Positions 1-6,315 of a DNA stretch of 39,203 bases are shown piece by piece. The DNA is from a virus. A program made the position numbers and the translations under genes. Every line of letters begins with the position of its first letter. Positions within the stretch are counted from its first letter, which is position 1. The stretch lies in the IMG/VR virus record IMGVR_UViG_3300020021_000027, positions 1-39,203 of that record; one strand, given 5' to 3'. The notes under the pieces were generated by a model. That model did not search any database. It had not been told where the DNA came from and saw only the letters and a program-made list of their open reading frames with translations.

Positions 1-116
1 CCGAGCTGGTCCCGGAGCTGGCCCCAGAGCTGGTCCCCGAGCTGGCCCCAGAGCTGGTCCCGGAGCTGGTCCCGGAGCTGGTCCCCGAGCTGGTCCCGGA
101 GCTGGTCCCCGAGCTG
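1..116. repeat. 12-bp tandem repeat array, left contig end
   Basis: Ten copies of gagctggNcccN spaced exactly 12 bp (copy starts at 3, 15, 27 and so on to 111). On the minus strand each unit encodes Gln-Leu plus two variable residues (Arg-Asp, Gly-Asp or Trp-Gly). The array continues at 39092-39203. Unit length is a multiple of three, so copy-number change would keep the reading frame. Confidence 0.95.
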
Positions 117-386
117 GACTTCGCCGCCTGTCGGCGCCTGCTCTCTCCCGTGCGCGAGCAAGCGGACAGCCCAATACATGAGCAGTCCCTGTAACGGAGA
201 CCGCGCCCACAGTACGAGTGGCGGATGGGGCTCGCCAATCGCCTGATAGGCATCATTGATTGCGGAGCGCCCGGTCGACTCGCACTCGGCGTCATGGCCG
301 GTGCGAATGCCAATCGCCCGCCATGTCTCGCGCCACGCAACGAGCTGTAGCCCCTGCGCCGGCGTGAGCTCGGTGATCTTCGCCAT
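1..386 (-). CDS. DUF6745-like protein, N-terminal part (runs off the contig start)
   Basis: ATG at 386-384 follows the upstream stop by two bases. The frame stays open to base 1 and joins in frame with the gene ending at 38357 if the contig is circular, giving about 410 residues. The N-terminal 80 residues (starting MAKITELTPAQ, with WRAIGIRTG and YQAIGEPHPP segments) are followed from about residue 90 by tetrapeptide repeats of the form QLRD, QLGD or QLWG, encoded by the 12-bp array. This arrangement, a short helical start, then QLxx repeats, then a WGQ..YW..FYR-type domain, is what I recall of proteins annotated DUF6745 in cyanobacteria, actinobacteria and myxobacteria. Function is unknown. 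It is translationally coupled to the GEVTGHxH gene upstream. Confidence 0.75.
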   Translation of the reverse strand, partial: MAKITELTPAQGLQLVAWRETWRAIGIRTGHDAECESTGRSAINDAYQAIGEPHPPLVLWARSPLQGLLMYWAVRLLAHGREQAPTGGEVQLGDQLRDQLGDQLRDQLRDQLWGQLGDQLWGQLRDQL

Positions 387-388
387 GG

Positions 389-802
389 TCAATCCACCAC
401 CTGACGCACGATCTTGCCCGGCTCGTACTCGGCGTGGATCGTGACGTGGTGCCAGCCGAGCGCGAACGCGATGGTGTCGTGCTCCTCGTGCTCGAGCGCG
501 ACACCGCCCGGGGCCGCCTCGAGCACGGTTACCTCACCCGCCGGCGTCGCGACCGTCTTGGCGACCGGCGCGGGCCCCATCACGCGCAGGTAGCGCGCGT
601 CGGTCTCGGACCGGTAGAGGTGCGCGTGGCGCGATGTGATCCGGTGCGCGTGCCCGGTGACCTCGCCCTCCTGCAGGACGACGCCGCGGTCGGTGCGCGG
701 GATCAGCGTGAGGTTGGCTGGCACGTCGCGATCGGCGATGCGCTCGAGGAGGACGTCGCCTTGGCGGTACAGCTTCGGGATCTTGGTCTTGGTCTTGGTC
801 AT
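389..802 (-). CDS. GEVTGHxH-family protein, partner of the DUF6745-like gene
   Basis: A 137-residue soluble protein. ATG at 802-800 has GGAG six bases upstream. It starts with a Thr-Lys repeat, then KLYRQGDVLLERI (residues about 10-23), GEVTGHAH (about 46-53), a YLRV segment (about 70) and HEEHDTIAF (about 104-112). It ends with an EYEPGKIVRQVVD segment. I recognise this as a small family, found in cyanobacteria and actinobacteria beside DUF6745 genes, with a conserved RQGDVLL, GEVTGHxH and HEEHxxI pattern. The conserved histidines could bind a metal, but no activity is known to me. Its stop is separated by two bases from the DUF6745-like start, so the two are almost certainly co-translated. 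Confidence 0.7.
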   Translation of the reverse strand: MTKTKTKIPKLYRQGDVLLERIADRDVPANLTLIPRTDRGVVLQEGEVTGHAHRITSRHAHLYRSETDARYLRVMGPAPVAKTVATPAGEVTVLEAAPGGVALEHEEHDTIAFALGWHHVTIHAEYEPGKIVRQVVD

Positions 803-882
803 GTAATCTCCGTGGGGTCATGCCGCGGAATGCGGCGGGTTGCGGGGAGGGGGCGACGGGGTTAGCGTCGGGGGATGACGAG

Positions 883-902
883 GATGCGATGGGTAGCGCA
901 TC
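883..902 (-). terminator. Hairpin between repressor and GEVTGHxH gene
   Basis: A perfect 6-bp stem (gatgcg / cgcatc) with an 8-base loop lies just downstream of the repressor stop. There is no U-tract, so it may be an attenuator, RNA-processing site or weak terminator rather than an intrinsic terminator. A second short hairpin (ccgc ggaat gcgg) lies near 822-834. Confidence 0.3.
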
Positions 903-913
903 GGGGCCAACGG

Positions 914-1144
914 TCACGATGCCTTGGCCTGCCGCGCCTTCGGGATCGCCCCCCAGAATACTGGGAGCGATACGCCTACCGCTTCCGCGATCTTTTCCAC
1001 GTTGGCATGCGTCGGCAACGTCGCGCCGGCCTCCCACTGCTGCCATGCCTGACGTGTCACGCCCACAGATCGAGCGAGGTCGGCTTTGCTGAGATCCTCG
1101 CGATTCTCGCGCCACCTCCGGATTCGTTCTGCGATCGAGATCAT
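914..1144 (-). CDS. XRE/Cro-CI family repressor
   Basis: A 76-residue single-domain helix-turn-helix protein. The motif is LSKADLARSVGVTRQAWQQWEAG (about residues 18-40), typical of lambda-repressor-like XRE domains, followed by ANVEKIAEAVGVSLPVFWG, the usual final helix. An upstream GTG (1192) would put the N-terminus inside the operator. The ATG at 1144 gives a standard XRE start (ISIAERIRRWREN). There is no Shine-Dalgarno upstream; the minus-strand sequence there is in fact ccTCC-like. This fits a leaderless mRNA. The protein faces the rightward early operon across two dyads and probably represses one or both promoters. There is no protease-like or dimerisation domain as in long CI proteins. 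Confidence 0.85.
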   Translation of the reverse strand: MISIAERIRRWRENREDLSKADLARSVGVTRQAWQQWEAGATLPTHANVEKIAEAVGVSLPVFWGAIPKARQAKAS

Positions 1145-1239
1145 GTCGGAGGTTAAGTTACACTTGTCAGGAATGTCAAGAGCAGTCCACATGTAAAGTC
1201 CCTATTGACATAACAAGTCAGACTTGTCATGTTGTGGTA
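1145..1239. promoter_or_regulatory. Divergent leaderless promoters with two operator dyads
   Basis: Rightward: TTGACA at 1205-1210, a 17-bp spacer, CATGTT at 1228-1233, and an expected start at 1240, the A of the early gene's ATG. Leftward: TTGACA (minus strand, 1179-1174) with a poor -10 (TAACCT, 1155-1150) and an expected start at about 1144-1143, the repressor ATG. The dyad at 1163-1180 is CTTGTCA-GGAA-TGTCAAG and overlaps the leftward -35. The dyad centred at 1220 (1210-1230) is TAACAAG-TCAGA-CTTGTCA and fills the rightward spacer. Both use a CTTGTYA half-site, placed inward in the first and outward in the second. Confidence 0.65.
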
Positions 1240-1809
1240 ATGCCCGACGCACTCACCTCGCCATCCGACCCCCATCCCACCGTCACCTCCGCCCTCGCGG
1301 CCTACACCGCCGCGTGCGAGCCCAATCTCCGCACGCCGATGTCTCGCCTCGAGTGGCGCGCTCTCGGCATCCGGCTGTGGGTCGCCTCGCACGAGCTGAC
1401 CGGCATCCCGCGGGCCGACATCCGCGCGATGGCCGACGACGCGCACCGACGCGCCGACCTGACCGAGCGCGCGACCTTCCGGACCGTCGAGGTCCCGGCC
1501 TATGCCCACTTCGGCGCGGAGCGCCTGATCGAGGCCCGCCTAGGCGAGTTGACCTCGGGCCTGTGCCGCGAGGTCGAGGAGGCACAGGAGCGCATCGAGC
1601 TGCTGGGCGATGGCCGTCCGCTGCGGACCACCGCGCCCGACTACCAGGCGAGCCTCGTGGAGATGGAGGCGGCATGGGCCAAGCTCCAGACGATCGCCCT
1701 GCGCGATTGCGGCCTCTGCCGGGCGGCGGTCGAGTCCGCGCGCACCGCCGGCATCCACACGGTCCCCTGGGCGATCGCCAGCCGCTACCTCGTCGCCGGG
1801 TGGCTGTAG
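1240..1809 (+). CDS. Early protein of unknown function (first gene of rightward operon)
   Basis: 189 residues, in the position Cro occupies in lambda-like phages, but I see no helix-turn-helix. ATG at 1240 coincides with the predicted transcription start, so the mRNA looks leaderless. A GTG two codons upstream lies inside the promoter. The protein is Ala/Arg-rich and predicted helical. It carries one CxxC-like pair in RDCGLCRAAVESA (about residue 152) and an amphipathic stretch around CREVEEAQERIELLGDG. I do not recognise the family. Confidence 0.7.
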   Translation: MPDALTSPSDPHPTVTSALAAYTAACEPNLRTPMSRLEWRALGIRLWVASHELTGIPRADIRAMADDAHRRADLTERATFRTVEVPAYAHFGAERLIEARLGELTSGLCREVEEAQERIELLGDGRPLRTTAPDYQASLVEMEAAWAKLQTIALRDCGLCRAAVESARTAGIHTVPWAIASRYLVAGWL

Positions 1810-1811
1810 CC

Positions 1812-1967
1812 ATGGCCACGCGCCCCTACACGCGCCCGGTTCGCCCGGCGCGCATCATCCGCTTCGGCGCGCCCGACAAGGCGCCCACGCAGCCGATCGA
1901 CTTCGATCGCGAGGCCGCGGCGAGCGCGTGGATCGCCGAGATGCGCACCGCACAGGCGGGTAGCTGA
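1812..1967 (+). CDS. Small basic protein
   Basis: 51 residues starting MATRPYTRPVRPARIIRFG, two bases after the preceding stop. Its TGA overlaps the next ATG by one base. The Arg/Pro-rich N-terminus is followed by an acidic/Ala-rich C-terminus (DREAAASAWIAEMRTA). No family recognised. Kept because it fits the unbroken chain of coupled genes. Confidence 0.6.
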   Translation: MATRPYTRPVRPARIIRFGAPDKAPTQPIDFDREAAASAWIAEMRTAQAGS

Positions 1968-2164
1968 TGCGGGCGCTCCTGCTCGCGCTGTGCCTGTGTG
2001 CCTGCGCCGACGCCGCGCCCACCCCATCCTGCGCCGAGCTCGGCTGCTCCACCGCCCCGAGTGGCTCGCCGGCGATCTGGACCCCGTGCGACACCAGCGT
2101 CTGCTGGTGTCGCGATCCGAGCGACGCCGACGCGATCGCCTGCACGCCCGAGGGAGCCCGCTGA
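1967..2164 (+). CDS. Small cysteine-rich predicted lipoprotein
   Basis: 65 residues. The N-terminus MRALLLALCLCACADA is a short signal peptide with possible lipobox cysteines (LALC or LCAC). The mature part is short and Cys-rich (PSCAELGCS, CDTSVCWC, IACTPEG), suggesting disulfides in the envelope. It overlaps both neighbours by one base in TGATG junctions. It could be an outer-spanin-like or superinfection-exclusion lipoprotein, but nothing in the sequence decides this. Confidence 0.65.
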   Translation: MRALLLALCLCACADAAPTPSCAELGCSTAPSGSPAIWTPCDTSVCWCRDPSDADAIACTPEGAR

Positions 2165-2448
2165 TGCCGGTCACGCTCGAGGACTTCACCCGCCGGGTCA
2201 ACAGCCACTCGCAGCGCAGCGTGCGCGACGCGGTCACGGTCGCCGAGGGCGCGATCCGCGCCTGCAAGCAGGATGAGGGCGATGCGGTCGTCGCGACGCT
2301 CGGCGCCTCGATGATCTTGATCGCGGCCTCGCCGGACGCTGATGAGATCTTCGCGGCGGCGATCTACGCCATCCAGCTGGCGCGGGATTCCGTCGCTGCC
2401 CGGCGCGCCGCCGCCCCCGCGATCCCGGTCCGGGGAGAGCCGTCATGA
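2164..2448 (+). CDS. Small helical protein, unknown
   Basis: 94 residues, MPVTLEDFTRRVNSHSQRS onwards. A TGATG junction upstream, and AGGGAG about 8 bases before the ATG, set the start. It is predicted all-helical with an Ala-rich middle (VVATLGASMILIAA) that is too short and mixed for a confident membrane segment. No family recognised. It ends in an ATGA overlap with the next gene. Confidence 0.65.
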   Translation: MPVTLEDFTRRVNSHSQRSVRDAVTVAEGAIRACKQDEGDAVVATLGASMILIAASPDADEIFAAAIYAIQLARDSVAARRAAAPAIPVRGEPS

Positions 2449-2717
2449 CGAGTCCGGTCGGATTCCGCATCGTGATGGACCGCGTCGATGGCCCGGACGG
2501 CTGGACGCTTAGGCGTGAGGTCGGGGTGGGCGTCGGATCGGTCGACGTCGACCTCAGCAGCATCGATACCAGCGACGCCATCCCCGAGGCCATCTGCGAC
2601 GACCCGGTCACCACGCCGATGCCGTTTGCGGCGCTGGCGACGCTCGGCCGCACCCCCACCAAACCGCTCGACGAGGTCGCGCTCGATGCGCTCCTCGAGA
2701 CCACGAGGACCGCATGA
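2445..2717 (+). CDS. Small acidic protein, unknown
   Basis: 90 residues, starting in an ATGA overlap. The N-terminal half (VGFRIVMDRVDGPDGWTLRREVGVGVG) looks like beta-hairpins. The C-terminal half is acidic and Thr/Pro-rich (SSIDTSDAIPEAICDDPVTTPMPF). No motif or family recognised. It is coupled on both sides. Confidence 0.6.
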   Translation: MTSPVGFRIVMDRVDGPDGWTLRREVGVGVGSVDVDLSSIDTSDAIPEAICDDPVTTPMPFAALATLGRTPTKPLDEVALDALLETTRTA

Positions 2718-3136
2718 GCCGCTATATTCCCGACGAGCACGAGAGATTCCGCGACGAGCAGGCCGCCGAGCGGCGCCGGCGCGATGCCGAGCGCGAGCCT
2801 GACGCGTTGCCCGTACCCGATCTGGCCATCGGCCCCAGCCCGCGCCGCGCCGCGCAGGGCTACACGATGCGTTGCCAATGCCCGCGCTGCCGGGGCCCGG
2901 TCTACGTCCCGACCGACAGCGATGCCGAGCTCGTGGATTGCTCCGATCCGGACTGCCACGGCAAGCTCGTCACCCGGCGCGGCATTGACGGTGTCTCGGT
3001 GATCCAGGTCATGCAGATGTCCGACGACGAGATGATCGCGCTGATCGACAAGCTGCCCGATTACGAGCCCCCAGCCGGCTGGCAGGAGCGCATCCTCGCC
3101 GCCATCGCCAAGGATCGCGGGGCCGGCCATGAATGA
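2714..3136 (+). CDS. Zinc-ribbon protein
   Basis: 140 residues. The N-terminal 40 residues are charged and helical (HERFRDEQAAERRRRDAERE). The middle holds two paired cysteine knuckles, CQCPRCRGPVYV (about 54-65) and CSDPDCHGK (about 75-83), the layout of a zinc ribbon. The C-terminal helix carries MSDDEMIALIDKLPDYEPPAGWQERI. It is likely a small nucleic-acid- or protein-binding factor of the early region. Starts by ATGA; its end overlaps the next gene by 8 bases. Confidence 0.65.
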   Translation: MSRYIPDEHERFRDEQAAERRRRDAEREPDALPVPDLAIGPSPRRAAQGYTMRCQCPRCRGPVYVPTDSDAELVDCSDPDCHGKLVTRRGIDGVSVIQVMQMSDDEMIALIDKLPDYEPPAGWQERILAAIAKDRGAGHE

Positions 3137-3290
3137 CCGACGCCTATCACCGCGCGCGGTGATGGGATTCCTGGCGACGTGGCTGCTCGCGGCGGGCGAG
3201 ACGCAGCGCCTCGCGGCCCAGCTACAGGCTCTGCAGACCCTGCTCGCGATCCAGGGCGCCCGGGTCCCACTCGGCGAGGCTCTCTCGTGA
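3129..3290 (+). CDS. Small helical protein, unknown
   Basis: 53 residues: MNDRRLSPRAVMGFLATWLL, then a Gln/Leu-rich amphipathic helix (TQRLAAQLQALQTLLAIQG). The hydrophobic VMGFLATWLLAA segment is borderline for membrane insertion. It starts 8 bases before the previous stop and ends in a GTGA overlap with the next gene. That fit to the coupling pattern is the main support. Confidence 0.55.
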   Translation: MNDRRLSPRAVMGFLATWLLAAGETQRLAAQLQALQTLLAIQGARVPLGEALS

Positions 3291-3529
3291 CGCTCGCCGA
3301 GTGGGAGCTCACCGCGGGCGTTGGCCCGGGCGAGGTCGTCACCGAGCGCCAATGCCGCGGGCTGACCGAGGTCTACTGGCCTGGGCGGCTCCGCGATTGC
3401 GACGGATGGTGGTGGTGCGTCGCGCGCGGGCAGGTCGTGCTCGCCGGCGGATGGACGACCGGCAACAAGCGCGATCGGGACATGGAGCTCGCGCGCGCGA
3501 TCATGGCGCGCCCCGAAGAGGCACTATGA
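3287..3529 (+). CDS. Small Trp-rich protein, unknown
   Basis: 80 residues from a GTG that overlaps the previous stop (GTGA). It contains RDCDGWWWCVARGQVVLAGG (about 40-60), suggesting a compact beta fold with a buried Trp cluster and a possible Cys pair (RDC, WWWC). The C-terminal helix is KRDRDMELARAIMARPEEA. Not recognised. Confidence 0.6.
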   Translation: MTLAEWELTAGVGPGEVVTERQCRGLTEVYWPGRLRDCDGWWWCVARGQVVLAGGWTTGNKRDRDMELARAIMARPEEAL

Positions 3530-3759
3530 TCGACGGCGTCTGGACCAAGATGAGTGGCGCGCGCCAGAATCATGCGCGCAACCTGCGAGGGGCCGCGATC
3601 CGGCGCGCGGCGATCGCGCGCAAGGAGACCGGCACCGCCCAGGATGCGCCGTGCGAGCTATGCTATGCGGTGCCGGGCAAGCCCTGTACGTCGCCAGCGG
3701 GCCGATCCTGTCGCCCGCATGCCGTCCGGCTCGTCGCCGCCGCCTCGAGGACTCGCTGA
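3526..3759 (+). CDS. Small phage zinc-binding protein (CxxCxxxPGxPC type)
   Basis: 77 residues beginning in an ATGA overlap. The basic helical N-terminus (RQNHARNLRGAAIRRAAIARKE) is followed by CELCYAVPGKPCTSPAGR..CRPHAVRL. The CxxC, PGxPC, (S)PAGR and Hxx(V/A)R spacing is the short zinc-binding motif found in many phage small proteins of high-GC hosts. Role unknown, probably nucleic-acid binding. Confidence 0.65.
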   Translation: MIDGVWTKMSGARQNHARNLRGAAIRRAAIARKETGTAQDAPCELCYAVPGKPCTSPAGRSCRPHAVRLVAAASRTR

Positions 3760-3950
3760 TGTGGGGCATTGCCGCTTTCCTGTTCGGTATGGGATTCGGG
3801 ATCGCCACGGCCGCGATCTACATGGCGGAGGTGCTCTCAGTCCGACGATCTCGCCCCGCCAAGCTGCCACCCGCCACAGCATGGAGGATCGCGCGCGCGC
3901 GCCGAGCTACCCGGCTTCACATTCCCGCCCCGGAGGCCGATCGTGGCTGA
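3759..3950 (+). CDS. Small single-pass membrane protein
   Basis: 63 residues starting in TGATG. Residues 2-26 (WGIAAFLFGMGFGIATAAIYMAEVL) form a clear transmembrane helix, followed by a strongly basic cytoplasmic-type tail (RRSRPAK, RIARARRATR). The positive-inside rule predicts N-out/C-in. Not a recognised holin; early position argues for an envelope or exclusion role, which is inference. Confidence 0.65.
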   Translation: MWGIAAFLFGMGFGIATAAIYMAEVLSVRRSRPAKLPPATAWRIARARRATRLHIPAPEADRG

Positions 3951-4422
3951 CCCGAGGGGAGAGCCACGCCATTGGCGCCATGTGATCCGGCGCCAGAACC
4001 CCGACTACCTGTATGCGGAGGACCTCGGCTCACCGGGGACCAAGATCGATGTCGAGATCGTCGACAGCGGCCCCGGCAAAGTAAAAAACCCTGGAGAGAG
4101 CAAGGACGTCATCTGGCTCGCCTTCGACCGCGCCAAGAAGAGGCTCGGCATCGGCGCGACCGGCTGCAAAACGCTGCGCGAGATCACCGGATCCGACGAT
4201 TGGCGGGACTGGCGCGGCTGGATCACGCTGGTCGTGATCCGCACGAAATATTTCGATAAAATAACCGGATCGGACGAAGAGACCGACGCGATCAGGATCG
4301 CGCGGCAGCGCCCCCCCGCTCCTCGCAGCCCCGCGCCGGCGCCGGCGCCGGCGAAGTCCGCCACCCCGACAGCAGAAGAGCAGGCCGAGATCCTGCGCCT
4401 CGAGCGCGAGGGAAAAGCGTGA
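3943..4422 (+). CDS. Phage protein paired with exonuclease; possible ssDNA-binding/recombination accessory
   Basis: 159 residues from a GTG overlapping the previous stop by 8 bases. It has the conserved pattern RQNPDYLYAEDL (residues about 17-28), a VIWLAF strand, GATGCKTLREITGSDD (about 72-87), W.GWITLVVI and an ending close to DAIRIARQ. I know this as a common phage protein encoded just upstream of recombination exonucleases, with an OB-like set of strands. It has a Pro/Ala linker and an acidic C-terminal tail (AEEQAEILRLEREGKA), a feature shared with SSB proteins. Start by GTG and coupling to the exonuclease (GTGA) suggest joint action. Exact activity unproven. Confidence 0.6.
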   Translation: MADPRGEPRHWRHVIRRQNPDYLYAEDLGSPGTKIDVEIVDSGPGKVKNPGESKDVIWLAFDRAKKRLGIGATGCKTLREITGSDDWRDWRGWITLVVIRTKYFDKITGSDEETDAIRIARQRPPAPRSPAPAPAPAKSATPTAEEQAEILRLEREGKA

Positions 4423-5330
4423 CCGACGTGATACCTCCCGAGCTCCGCGCCGAGCTCGCGGCCCCCAACGCGATCAAGCTCATCAACCCGCGCGCGTTGC
4501 CCGCGCGCATCCATCATCTCAAGGCCGCCGGCGCATCCGGCGCGCACTGCCTCTATGCCTTTCAGGGCGACGGATCCGAGACATTGGCTCGCCGATTGGG
4601 GAGCGGCACTCACGCGATGCTACTCGGCAAGCCCGTCGCGCTATGGGACCAGCCGAGCAAGGCGAGCAGCACCCGCAAGAGCAAGGCCCCGGCGAAGGAG
4701 AGCAAGGCCCCGCGGTCCGGCGAGGCCTGGAAGGCATTCCAGGCGCAGCACCCCGCCGCCGTGATCCTCAACCTGAAGGAGATGGACGCGGCCAAGCGAA
4801 TGGTCGATGCGATCAAGTCCTGTGGGACGGCCGATCGGCTGCTGACGGCGCCGAATGCCATCTACGAGCGGTCGATTATCTGGGCGCAGTGCGGGCGCGC
4901 GCGTCAGTCGACACCGGACCTGAGGCGCGGCGCCGACGGGCTCGGCCCGAGCTACAACTGCGAGATCAAGACGGCGCGATCGGCGCACCGGATCGCGTTC
5001 GGTCGTGACGCCAAGAGGCTCGCCTACCACGCCCAGCTCGCCGACCAGGCCGCCGCGATCGCCTACGAGACCGGCAAGCCGCCGACGTCGAGCTATATCA
5101 TCGCGGTTGAGAGCTCGCGACCCCACGTCGTCCAGGTCTACGAGGTCCCCAGGACGATCCTCGAGGATGGCGCGAGGCTCTGTATGCAGTGGCTCGAGCG
5201 CCTGCAGCTCTATGAGACCACCGATCAGTGGGGCGGGTACTCGCAGCGGATTGAGACCTTGGAGTTCGTGGAGTACGGCGCCACCGACACCCCAATCGAC
5301 TTCGGCGAAGAGGCGCCGACAGGCGAGTAG
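4419..5330 (+). CDS. RecE-like / DUF3799 PD-(D/E)XK exonuclease
   Basis: 303 residues, GTG start in a GTGA overlap with GAGGGA upstream. The GTHAMLLGKP segment (residues about 64-72) is the N-terminal motif of exodeoxyribonuclease-VIII-like phage nucleases. The catalytic core is D167 (STPDLRRGAD) followed by E182-I-K184 in NCEIKTA, a PD-(D/E)XK arrangement. Downstream is a conserved YHAQLADQAAAIAYETG helix and a YIIAVE strand. These enzymes resect dsDNA 5' to 3' for single-strand-annealing recombination. A Lys/Ser/Ala-rich insertion (about 80-101) separates the N-terminal motif from the core. I see no RecT, Erf or Redbeta next to it; the small upstream protein is the only candidate partner. 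Confidence 0.75.
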   Translation: MTDVIPPELRAELAAPNAIKLINPRALPARIHHLKAAGASGAHCLYAFQGDGSETLARRLGSGTHAMLLGKPVALWDQPSKASSTRKSKAPAKESKAPRSGEAWKAFQAQHPAAVILNLKEMDAAKRMVDAIKSCGTADRLLTAPNAIYERSIIWAQCGRARQSTPDLRRGADGLGPSYNCEIKTARSAHRIAFGRDAKRLAYHAQLADQAAAIAYETGKPPTSSYIIAVESSRPHVVQVYEVPRTILEDGARLCMQWLERLQLYETTDQWGGYSQRIETLEFVEYGATDTPIDFGEEAPTGE

Positions 5331-5540
5331 TTTTCGTTCCGGGTGCGCGCATCCCGAGTGCGTCTCGTGCGCGTATGAGGTGATCGCCGGTTGGTGGCAA
5401 GCCGGTCCCGGGCAACCACCCGCCGTCATACCGACGGCGTCTGTCAGCGATGGAAGGCACGACGGTCGACGGGGTTCATTCCTTCCCCTGCGCGCCGTCC
5501 GCAGGTTCGACGCCTGCCACTGACGCGGAGGACCAACATT
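5331..5540. other. 210-bp noncoding, structure-rich gap
   Basis: The only long gap inside the early operon. It contains a perfect 7-bp hairpin cgccgtc-atacc-gacggcg (about 5421-5439), a ggaagg/ccttcc 6-bp pairing (5452-5457 with 5481-5486), and a tRNA-like T-arm (5502-5517) with a matching 7-bp (one mismatch) acceptor-like pairing 5443-5449/5518-5524. It ends with a ribosome-binding site (ggagg at about 5527-5531) for the next gene. It may hold a terminator/antiterminator, a processed RNA or a degenerate tRNA. Confidence 0.4.
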
Positions 5541-5870
5541 ATGGCCGATCCTTTCCAGCTACGCCGACCGGACAGTCATGCATTCTCGGATGTCAAGGCG
5601 ATCACTGCCGAGCGAGACGCCATGCGCGGCGAGCTGCAGGCGCTCTCGCTGACCAATGGCCAGCTGATCGCTAATCGCGCGGCCGCGCGTCACGAGTTGG
5701 CCGAGTTACGTCGCTCCCTCAGCGAGGAGGCACACGCCGAGGGTGCCGACGAGCGCAAGGCCAGCGCGTTCTGGTTCACGATGTGGAAGGAGGCCAATCG
5801 CCGGATCGCCGTGCTCGAGCTCAAGCTGGCTGAGCTGCGGAAGGCGAGTGGCCTGTCGGTGGCGTCATGA
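5541..5870 (+). CDS. Coiled-coil protein
   Basis: 109 residues. The ATG at 5541 has ggagg 9 bases upstream; the frame is open further upstream but that part is Arg-rich noise. Almost the whole chain is predicted coiled coil (AITAERDAMRGELQALSLTNGQ, then AARHELAELRRSLSEEAHAE, then NRRIAVLELKLAELRK), broken near AFWFTMWKEA. No enzyme motif. It ends in ATGA. Confidence 0.65.
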   Translation: MADPFQLRRPDSHAFSDVKAITAERDAMRGELQALSLTNGQLIANRAAARHELAELRRSLSEEAHAEGADERKASAFWFTMWKEANRRIAVLELKLAELRKASGLSVAS

Positions 5871-6055
5871 ACCGGCGCAGGCTCGCGATCGATCCGGATC
5901 CGACCTCGTTCGTGTACGAGCTGCAGGCGCCAGCTCGCGCGAGGCTCTGGCGCGACTGCTGTGCATCCAGCGACCAGCATCGCTTCGACTGCCCCGAGGC
6001 CCCGCGTGAGCGGCGCGGCCGGGGCCCATTTCTGCCGACGACAGGCTCGCCATGA
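5867..6055 (+). CDS. Small protein, unknown
   Basis: 62 residues beginning MNRRRLAIDPDPTSFVYELQ, with ATGA overlaps at both ends. It contains a DCCASSDQHRFDC cluster (three Cys and one His within 14 residues, about 30-43) that could bind zinc, and a basic C-terminus (PRERRGRGPF). Not recognised. Confidence 0.55.
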   Translation: MNRRRLAIDPDPTSFVYELQAPARARLWRDCCASSDQHRFDCPEAPRERRGRGPFLPTTGSP

Positions 6056-6315
6056 CCACCGAGATGTGGGCATCGTTCTTCGTCGGCGCGCTGTCGGTGT
6101 GCGTTGCTGTGATCGCGCTCATGCTGATCGAGCGCGTGCGCCGCGCGCTGCATCGGCGTCGCAAGGCCCAGGCGCTTGCGATCGCGCTGGCCGAGGTACG
6201 CAGCGCGACAAACGCGCGGGTGCTCGCCGAGATCCATCGGCAGGACGTACGCGATCGCCTGGAGATATGGTGCGATCCAGGGCGGACGCCCAAGCGGACG
6301 CCGCCGGTGCCATGA
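6052..6315 (+). CDS. Small single-pass membrane protein
   Basis: 87 residues. Residues 6-26 (WASFFVGALSVCVAVIALMLI) form one transmembrane helix, followed by ERVRRALHRRRKAQ, a strong positive-inside anchor, and a cytoplasmic helix up to the C-terminus. Topology N-out/C-in like the 3759 gene. Coupled by ATGA on both sides. Function unknown. Confidence 0.65.
   Translation: MTTEMWASFFVGALSVCVAVIALMLIERVRRALHRRRKAQALAIALAEVRSATNARVLAEIHRQDVRDRLEIWCDPGRTPKRTPPVP

Noticed and set aside
1-116. CRISPR-like repeats at the contig ends
   Set aside because: The units are contiguous 12-mers with no spacers and are translated in frame.
1224-1811. Longer frame giving a 247-residue protein ending with the 51-residue gene
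   Set aside because: The upstream part is His/Arg-rich noise out of frame with the 1240 gene. Only the part from ATG 1812 looks genuine.
5443-5525. tRNA-like segment (acceptor pairing 6 of 7, T-arm gcagg-ttcgacg-cctgc)
   Set aside because: No D-arm and no 7-base anticodon loop can be formed between them, and no CCA follows. Reported only as a structured gap.
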